A stretch of 64,000 nt of DNA from Rhodoferax sp. (GTDB lineage: Bacteria; Pseudomonadota; Gammaproteobacteria; Burkholderiales; Burkholderiaceae_C), in contig JACKLL010000002.1 of assembly GCA_024235935.1 (NCBI GenBank), positions 62,001 to 126,000 of the forward strand, given 5' to 3'. Made by a program: the position numbers and the translations under genes. The notes below the pieces were generated by a model. The model did not search any database. It saw only the letters and a list, made by a program, of their open reading frames with translations, and was not told the origin of the DNA. This document shows, piece after piece, positions 58,755 to 64,000 of the stretch (positions within the stretch are counted from its first letter, which is position 1; each line of letters begins with the position of its first letter).

Positions 58755-59894
58755 ATGATCAAAGCACTGAGTGTCGCCGCCCTGCTGTCCCTGGCCATGA
58801 CATTTGCCGGCGCGCAGACGGCTGCTCCGGCTGCGGACGGCGGCATCAAGAGCCAGAACATCTTCGAGGTCCGGCCCGACGCCAGCGAGGCGCCGGGTTA
58901 TGCCGAGCAGACCAATGGCGAGCGCGCCAAGGTGCAACCCGGCAACAATGCGCCCATGTGGCGCCAGGTCGGCAAAGGCGTTACCGGCACCAGCAGCCTG
59001 CCGCGCAGCGAGGCACCGGAGGCCGGCAATCTGATCCAGGGATTCGTGCAGTATCCCGGTTCGCGTTGGACCAATGCCGGCGAAGCCTGGCGCCAGGTGC
59101 GCAACCAGTGGATCATCCCGTATGGCGGCTCGCTGCTGCTGATCGTGCTCGGCGCCATTGCGCTGTTCTACTTCGGCAAGGGCGCATTAGGCCATGCGGA
59201 CGGCGAGGGTCCGCGCAAGATCGAGCGGTTCACACCGTTCGAGCGCTCCGCCCACTGGGCCAATGCCATCGCCTTCTGCGTGCTGGCGATTTCGGGTGTG
59301 GTGATGGCATTCGGCAAGTTCTTCCTGCTGCCGGTCATCGGTTCGACGCTGTTCGGCTGGCTGACCTACGCGCTGAAGAACGCGCACAACTTTGCAGGCC
59401 CGCTGTTCGCGGTGTCGCTGGTGATCGTGTTCCTGACCTTCGTCAAGGACAACCTGCCGCGCAAAGGCGACGGGGAATGGCTGGCCAAGGGCGGGGGCCT
59501 GCTGTCGGGCAAGGAGGTGCCGTCACACCGCTTCAATGCCGGCGAGAAGCTGGTGTTCTGGGCGGGCGTGCTGCTGCTGGGTGCCATCGTCGTCGGCTCG
59601 GGCCTGGTGCTCGACAAGCTGATCCCGGGGCTGTTGTACGAGCGTGCGACGATGCAGGTCAGCCACATGGTGCATGCAGTGGCGGCGGTACTGATGATGG
59701 CGATGTTCATCGGTCACATCTACATCGGCACCATCGGCATGAAGGGCGCGTACAAGGCGATGCGCACCGGCTATGTCGACGAGGACTGGGCCAGGGAGCA
59801 CCACGAACACTGGTACGACGATGTCAAGTCCGGCAAGATCCCGAGCCAGCGTTCCACCCCCACTTCCGCGCCGGGCAAGCCGGTGCAAGCCTGA
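58755..59894 (+). CDS. Formate dehydrogenase gamma subunit (cytochrome b556)
   Basis: 379 residues. A cleavable-looking signal (MIKALSVAALLSLAMTFAGA) leads into an unusual periplasmic N-terminal stretch of about 100 residues, then five hydrophobic segments (about 115-133, 165-185, 205-230, 270-295, 310-335). Histidines in AHWANAIAF, NAHNFAGPL, and MQVSHMVHAVAAVL are the expected heme b and quinone ligands. It receives electrons from the beta subunit and reduces quinone in the inner membrane, linking to the ubiquinone pathway encoded elsewhere in the window. A good GGAG site precedes the ATG. Confidence 0.93.
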   Translation: MIKALSVAALLSLAMTFAGAQTAAPAADGGIKSQNIFEVRPDASEAPGYAEQTNGERAKVQPGNNAPMWRQVGKGVTGTSSLPRSEAPEAGNLIQGFVQYPGSRWTNAGEAWRQVRNQWIIPYGGSLLLIVLGAIALFYFGKGALGHADGEGPRKIERFTPFERSAHWANAIAFCVLAISGVVMAFGKFFLLPVIGSTLFGWLTYALKNAHNFAGPLFAVSLVIVFLTFVKDNLPRKGDGEWLAKGGGLLSGKEVPSHRFNAGEKLVFWAGVLLLGAIVVGSGLVLDKLIPGLLYERATMQVSHMVHAVAAVLMMAMFIGHIYIGTIGMKGAYKAMRTGYVDEDWAREHHEHWYDDVKSGKIPSQRSTPTSAPGKPVQA

Positions 59895-59904
59895 AGGGCG
59901 CAAC

Positions 59905-60303
59905 ATGAAGATATCGATGCATCTGGCCCTGGTCGCGCTGGCGCTGGCCGCAACGACGGGTCTTGTCCATGCCAAGCTGCCGGTTCCGGTACTGTCGGAG
60001 GAGGCCAAGGCGGCCGCTGCCGCAGCCGCCGACAAGGCCGCCTGGGGCAACAAGGTGGCTGCGTTCAAGCTGTGCCAGTCGCAGGACCGGGCAGCAGCGC
60101 ATTACCTGGCACAGGCCCGGGCGGCCGGCAAGCAGGTCGCGGCGCCAGTGGAGACGCCGCCGTGTTCCGACCCGGGCCCGTATGTGGCCGCGAACGCCAA
60201 GCCGATCGAGGCTGCGGGTGCCCATTCGCCGGCCGCCACGGCCACCGCCCCTCCCAGCACGAAGCAGGCGGATGCCGTTGCCAATCCCGCCAAGAAGCCC
60301 TGA
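59905..60303 (+). CDS. Small periplasmic hypothetical protein of the formate dehydrogenase operon
   Basis: 132 residues from the ATG at 59905, 10 bp after the gamma gene. A signal peptide (MKISMHLALVALALAATTGL, cleavage near VHA) is followed by an Ala-rich coiled region (SEEAKAAAAAAADKAAWGNK) and only two cysteines in the mature part (FKLCQSQ and TPPCSDPG), 38 residues apart and likely disulfide bonded. The C terminus is Ala/Pro/Thr low complexity. It has no family name that I recognise; it is probably an accessory protein of the exported enzyme. Confidence 0.75.
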   Translation: MKISMHLALVALALAATTGLVHAKLPVPVLSEEAKAAAAAAADKAAWGNKVAAFKLCQSQDRAAAHYLAQARAAGKQVAAPVETPPCSDPGPYVAANAKPIEAAGAHSPAATATAPPSTKQADAVANPAKKP

Positions 60304-60320
60304 GTCGCAGCGGTACTGTA

Positions 60321-60336
60321 CCTGCAGGGCTGCAGG
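60321..60336 (+). other. CCTGCAG-GG-CTGCAGG palindrome before fdhD
   Basis: A perfect 7-bp inverted repeat around two G residues lies in the 63-bp gap before fdhD. In RNA the stem would need a larger loop, so it fits better as a protein-binding dyad in DNA than as a terminator. Confidence 0.35.
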
Positions 60337-60366
60337 ATACGGACCATTGTGCGGTAGTCTCGCCCC

Positions 60367-61287
60367 ATGAGCATCACGCCGCACATCCGCCTGCCCCGCC
60401 TGACCTCGGCCCGTGTTCCGCTGACGCAGTCGATCGACGTCGTCAACGAGCATGGCGATCGGCAGGCGCTGTCGATTCCGGCCGAGCGCGCGCTCACCGT
60501 GTATGTCGACAAGCGCGAGCTGGTGACACTGATGACGCTGGGCGCACGACCGGAACTGCTGGTGCTGGGCTATCTGCGCAACCAGCGCCTGGTGCGCTCG
60601 GTGGCCGAGGTCGAGTCGATCACGGTGGACTGGGACGTGGGTGTGGCCGCGGTCAAGACCCGCCATGGCGTATCGGATATCGAAGACCGCACCGCCAAGC
60701 GTGTCGTCACCACCGGTTGCGGCCAGGGCAGCATGTTCGGCGGCCTGATGGACGAGGTGGCCGAACTGAAGCTGCCCGAAGCGCGTCTGATGCAGTCGCA
60801 GCTCTACGGCATCGTCGACACCATCCGGCTGCAGGAAAGCACGTACAAGGCTGCCGGCTCGGTGCATGGCTGCGCGCTGTTCCGGGGCCAGCAACTGCTG
60901 GTGTTCGTGGAGGATGTCGGCCGCCACAATGCGATCGACACCATCGCGGGCTGGATGTGGCTGCAGCCGGATGATCGAACAGGTCCCATCCAGGAAGCGC
61001 CGGCCCATGGCCCGGGCGCGCACCCCGGTGGCATGACCGGTGCCGACAAGGTGTTCTACACCACCGGCCGGTTGACCAGCGAGATGGTCATCAAGTCGGC
61101 ACAGATGGGCGTGCCCATCGTCGTCTCGCGCAGCGGCATTACGCAAATGGGCCATGCAGTGGCGCACGGACTGGGTCTTTGCACCATCGGTCGGGCGACC
61201 AATCGCCGCTTCCTGTGCTTCACGGCGCCCGAACGTCTGCAACTGCAGCCTGATCTCGCCGGTTCCCGGCTGCGCGCGGCCGCCTGA
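60367..61287 (+). CDS. fdhD: Formate dehydrogenase accessory sulfurtransferase FdhD
   Basis: 306 residues. FdhD transfers sulfur from IscS to the bis-MGD cofactor of formate dehydrogenase, which is needed for activity. The FdhD fold is clear (AERALTVYVDKRELVTLMTL, VEDVGRHNAIDTIAGWMWLQ, TTGRLTSEMVIKSAQMGVPI). The functional CxxC of E. coli FdhD is replaced here: TTGCGQGSMFG keeps only Cys118, and Gly stands where the second Cys is expected. A second Cys is in GCALFRG. It is the only FdhD in the window, so it may serve both formate dehydrogenases. Confidence 0.92.
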   Translation: MSITPHIRLPRLTSARVPLTQSIDVVNEHGDRQALSIPAERALTVYVDKRELVTLMTLGARPELLVLGYLRNQRLVRSVAEVESITVDWDVGVAAVKTRHGVSDIEDRTAKRVVTTGCGQGSMFGGLMDEVAELKLPEARLMQSQLYGIVDTIRLQESTYKAAGSVHGCALFRGQQLLVFVEDVGRHNAIDTIAGWMWLQPDDRTGPIQEAPAHGPGAHPGGMTGADKVFYTTGRLTSEMVIKSAQMGVPIVVSRSGITQMGHAVAHGLGLCTIGRATNRRFLCFTAPERLQLQPDLAGSRLRAAA

Positions 61288-61295
61288 TCATCCTG

Positions 61296-61349
61296 CCGAA
61301 CGGCCCGAACGGCCCGAACGGCCCGAACGGCCCGAACGGCCCGAACGGC
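61296..61349 (+). repeat. Six perfect 9-bp tandem repeats between fdhD and the permease
   Basis: Six identical CCGAACGGC units run from 61296 to 61349, 8 bp after the fdhD stop and 33 bp before the permease start. In the one reading frame they could encode Arg-Pro-Glu units, but no gene uses them. The location is where a promoter for the permease should be. Confidence 0.9.
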
Positions 61350-61382
61350 ACGGGGGCATCGCGGATCGGCTAAGGTTGCGGG

Positions 61383-63902
61383 ATGAATACCTCTTTCTGG
61401 CGCCTGGGCCTGCGTTCGCTGTGGCGTGATCTGCGTACCGGCGAACTGCGGCTGCTGATCGTGGCCGTCACCCTGGCCGTCGCCGCATTGACGGCGGTGG
61501 GCTTTTTCGCCGACCGGCTCCAGGGGGGGCTGCAGCGCGACGCCCGCCAGCTGCTGGGGGGCGATTTCGTGTTGTCCACCGACAATGCCACGCCGCCGGC
61601 CGTGATCGCCGAGGCCCGCAGGCTGGGTCTGCAAACGGCCACCACGGTCAGTTTCCCGACCATGGCGCGCGCGAGCGACGAACGCGGCGGGGCCAGCAAG
61701 CTGGTGGCACTCAAGGCGGTGCCGCAAGGGTATCCACTGCGTGGCAGCCTGGTGGTCGCCAACACGGCGGATGGGGCCGGGGAGAAGACGCGGGACGTTC
61801 CGGCCCCCGGCGAGGCCTGGATCGACGGCGCCCTGCTGGAGGCGCTGAACCTGCGCATCGGCGACGATCTGCTGCTTGGGGACGCCCGCTTCAAGGTCAG
61901 CCGCGTCATCGTCATCGAGCCGGACCGTGGCGGCGGCTTTGTCAATTTCTCGCCGCGCGTGATGTTCAACGCGGCCGACCTGGCCGCCACCGGCCTGGTC
62001 CAGCCGGCCAGCCGTGTGCGTTACCGCTTTGCGGTCGCCGGGGACGATGCGCCGGTTCGCCAGTTCAGCCAGTGGGCGACGCAGCGGGTGGAGAAGGGTG
62101 AACTTCGCGGCAGCCGGGTCGAATCGCTGGACAGCGGGCGCAGCGACATGCGCCAGACCATGGATCGGGCCGAGAAATTCCTCAACCTGGTGGCGCTGCT
62201 GGCGGCCATGCTCAGCGCGGTCGCAGTGGCGTTGGCAGCGCGCGGGTATGCGGCCAGCCATCTGGATGACTGTGCCATGCTGCGGGTGCTGGGTCTGAGC
62301 CAGCGCACCATTGCGATGGCCTACAGCACCGAATTCACCGTGGTCGGCCTGGTGGCCAGCGCACTGGGTGTGGCAATCGGTTTTGGCGTGCATTTCGTCT
62401 TCGTGGCATTGCTCGCGGGTCTGGTCGATGCCGGTTTGCCGGCACCCACGATCTGGCCGGTGCTGTTCGGCCTGGGTATGGGGCTGACCTTGCTGATCGC
62501 CTTCGGCCTGCCACCGGTGCTGCAACTGGCGCAGGTGCCGCCGCTGCGCGTGATCCGGCGCGACGTCGGCAACCTCAAGCCGGCCTCGCTCGCGGTGCTG
62601 GGTGTCGGGGTCGCAGGTTTTGCGGCGCTGCTGCTGGCCGCCAGCCGCGACGTCATGCTGGGCCTGATCGCCGTCGGTGGGTTTGCCGGCGCAGTGTTGG
62701 TGTTCGCCGGCCTGAGCTGGGTCGCCGTCAAGCTGCTGCGGCGCAGCGTCAACGAGAGCACGGCGCCCCGCTGGCTGGTGCTGGCGACACGGCAGATCTC
62801 GGCCCGGCCGGCCTATGCGGTGGTGCAGGTCAGCGCGCTGGCGGTCGGTCTGCTCGCGCTGATCCTGCTCGTGCTGTTGCGCACCGACCTGATCAGCAGC
62901 TGGCGCAAGGCGACGCCGGCCGACGCGCCCAACCGATTCGTCATCAACGTGATGCCGGACCAGAACGCGATGTTCCAGAAGCGGCTGCAGGATGCCGGTG
63001 TGCGGGGCTACGACTGGTACCCGATGATCCGGGGCCGGCTGGTGGCCATCAACGGCAAGGCGGTCGTTCCCGAGGAGATGGGCGAGGAGAGGGCCCGCCG
63101 GCTGGTCGACCGCGAGTTCAACCTGTCCAACGCCGCCGAGCGTCCGCCGCACAACGACATCGTGGCGGGTCGCTGGGTCAACGACGAGAAGGGCGCGATC
63201 AGTGTCGAGGAAGGCATTGCCGAAACCCTGGGACTGAAGCTGGGCGACAGCCTGCGCTTCGACATCGCCGGCATTCCCGTGGATGCGAAGATCACCTCGC
63301 TGCGCAAGGTGGACTGGGGGTCGATGCGGGCCAACTTCTTTGTCATCTATCCGGTGCATGCGCTGCAGGACGTCCCGGTCACCTATATGACCGCGTTCAA
63401 GGCACCGGACGTCAAGGGCTTCGACAACGCGCTGGTGCACGAATTTCCGAATATCACCAGCATCGACGTCAGTGCCACGCTGGCGCAGATCCAGCGCGTG
63501 CTCGACCAGGTGGTGCGTGCGGTCGAGTTCCTGTTCGGGTTCACGCTGGCAGCCGGGCTGGTGGTGCTGTTCGCGGCCATCACCGCCACGCGCGAGGAAC
63601 GTGCGCGGGAGTTCGCGGTGATGCGCGCAGTGGGCGCCCAGGGCAAATTGCTGCGCCAGGTGCAGCGGGCCGAGCTGGCCGGTGTCGGCATGCTGGCCGG
63701 GTTGCTGGCGGCGCTGGTGGCCACCGTGGTCGGATGGGGTCTGGCGCGCTACGTGTTCAATTTCACCTGGACTGCTTCGGCCTGGGTCCCGATCGAAGGA
63801 GCCGTGGCCGGCGCCGTGCTGGCAATGCTGGCGGGCTGGTGGGGCCTGCGCGACGTGTTGCGCCGACCGGTCGTCGAGACGCTGCGCCGTGCGCCACAAT
63901 GA
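61383..63902 (+). CDS. FtsX/YbbP-family ABC transporter permease
   Basis: 839 residues. A first membrane span (about 25-45: LLIVAVTLAVAALTAVGFFA), a large periplasmic domain (about 46-255), then a four-helix block (LNLVALLAAMLSAVAVALAA onward), a second large periplasmic part (about 500-690), and a final FtsX-type three-helix block with ATREERAREFAVMRAVGAQG. This duplicated MacB/FtsX layout, and its size, match the YbbP (DUF214) permeases that pair with a YbbA-type ATPase. No ATPase is in the window. Related systems act on lipoproteins or long-chain acyl compounds; the substrate is unknown. Confidence 0.9.
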   Translation: MNTSFWRLGLRSLWRDLRTGELRLLIVAVTLAVAALTAVGFFADRLQGGLQRDARQLLGGDFVLSTDNATPPAVIAEARRLGLQTATTVSFPTMARASDERGGASKLVALKAVPQGYPLRGSLVVANTADGAGEKTRDVPAPGEAWIDGALLEALNLRIGDDLLLGDARFKVSRVIVIEPDRGGGFVNFSPRVMFNAADLAATGLVQPASRVRYRFAVAGDDAPVRQFSQWATQRVEKGELRGSRVESLDSGRSDMRQTMDRAEKFLNLVALLAAMLSAVAVALAARGYAASHLDDCAMLRVLGLSQRTIAMAYSTEFTVVGLVASALGVAIGFGVHFVFVALLAGLVDAGLPAPTIWPVLFGLGMGLTLLIAFGLPPVLQLAQVPPLRVIRRDVGNLKPASLAVLGVGVAGFAALLLAASRDVMLGLIAVGGFAGAVLVFAGLSWVAVKLLRRSVNESTAPRWLVLATRQISARPAYAVVQVSALAVGLLALILLVLLRTDLISSWRKATPADAPNRFVINVMPDQNAMFQKRLQDAGVRGYDWYPMIRGRLVAINGKAVVPEEMGEERARRLVDREFNLSNAAERPPHNDIVAGRWVNDEKGAISVEEGIAETLGLKLGDSLRFDIAGIPVDAKITSLRKVDWGSMRANFFVIYPVHALQDVPVTYMTAFKAPDVKGFDNALVHEFPNITSIDVSATLAQIQRVLDQVVRAVEFLFGFTLAAGLVVLFAAITATREERAREFAVMRAVGAQGKLLRQVQRAELAGVGMLAGLLAALVATVVGWGLARYVFNFTWTASAWVPIEGAVAGAVLAMLAGWWGLRDVLRRPVVETLRRAPQ

Positions 63903-63955
63903 GGGTTTGACGGGCGCCCGGCCCTGATGGCCGGCACGATGCAGGAAGCCAATAC

Positions 63956-64000
63956 GTGAATATCCAGGAAAAGCCGAAGTTCGAGACACCGTTCGCGTGG
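63956..64000 (+). CDS. Probable group II truncated hemoglobin, first 15 codons
   Basis: A GTG at 63956 with AGGAAG 8 nt upstream starts VNIQEKPKFETPFAW, and the window ends there. This start resembles the N terminus of small truncated hemoglobins in Burkholderiales, where the sequence would continue with IGGE. The evidence is thin: 15 residues and the ribosome binding site. It could be a different short protein. Confidence 0.4.
   Translation, partial: MNIQEKPKFETPFAW

Noticed and set aside
61154..61429. Reading the 9-bp repeat as part of a protein with RPE units
   Set aside because: The frame overlaps fdhD out of phase and has no start with a ribosome binding site, so it is not a gene.
1..64000. 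tRNA, rRNA, CRISPR arrays, transposases or phage genes
   Set aside because: No cloverleaf, direct-repeat/spacer array, transposase or integrase was recognised by reading the sequence; a software scan was not possible, so very small RNAs may be missed.

Overview
The window reads as chromosomal DNA of a GC-rich (about 65%) betaproteobacterium, most likely Burkholderiales close to the Comamonadaceae/Sphaerotilus group. The evidence is gene order and families: hemA-prfA, a rhodanese-grxC-secB-gpsA string, ubiE-Tim44-ubiJ-ubiB, fmdB-DUF502-aspS-nudB, scpA-DUF3460, a very large DUF3683-type flavin/Fe-S oxidoreductase, and 'CCCCC-GGGGG' palindromic repeats between genes. I see no tRNA, rRNA, CRISPR array, insertion sequence or prophage.

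Layout. 1-1.8 kb: prfA start (minus), hemA (minus), a small membrane protein. 1.8-8.8 kb (minus): a diguanylate cyclase, then the phosphate-type glycerol-3-phosphate uptake operon ugpB-A-E-C-Q with pepE behind it; a three-repeat Pho-box-like element with a -10 sits before ugpB. 9-12.9 kb: a 1310-residue FAD/Fe-S oxidoreductase. 13-18.7 kb: DUF971, ubiE, Tim44-like, ubiJ, ubiB (ubiquinone), FmdB, DUF502. 18.8-25.3 kb: aspS, nudB, an EEP phosphatase/nuclease with cardiolipin synthase, folE with a BLUF blue-light receptor, DUF429. 25.3-30.2 kb (minus): FleN/MinD-like ATPase, a second GGDEF protein, a MoeB/ThiF adenylyltransferase, ctpA, gpmA. 30.3-34.4 kb: rhodanese, grxC, secB, gpsA, then scpA and DUF3460 (minus) and a BamE-like lipoprotein. 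34.6-40.4 kb: a third GGDEF protein, metG (minus, broken by a one-base frameshift in this sequence), a patatin, apbC.

40.5-61.3 kb is a 21-kb formate island: a LysR regulator; a cytosolic NAD-type formate dehydrogenase (fused FdsG/FdsB-like subunit plus molybdenum alpha subunit); a four-gene module DUF3305, DUF3306, a poly-ferredoxin and a TorD-family chaperone; a convergent sensor kinase and sigma-54 response regulator; then an exported formate dehydrogenase (small Tat protein, Tat-signalled alpha subunit, 4x[4Fe-4S] beta subunit, small lipoprotein, cytochrome b gamma subunit, small periplasmic protein) and FdhD. The gap between regulator and exported operon carries a sigma-54 type -24/-12 box, an IHF-like site and a perfect 15-bp dyad, suggesting that the two-component pair switches on the exported enzyme. 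The window closes with a 9-bp tandem repeat, an FtsX-family permease and the first codons of a probable truncated hemoglobin.

Together: the formate island would feed electrons from formate both to NAD+ in the cytosol and to quinones at the membrane (the ubi cluster lies in the same window). The ugp operon looks like a phosphate-starvation regulon, and three GGDEF proteins plus one BLUF protein form a signalling layer.
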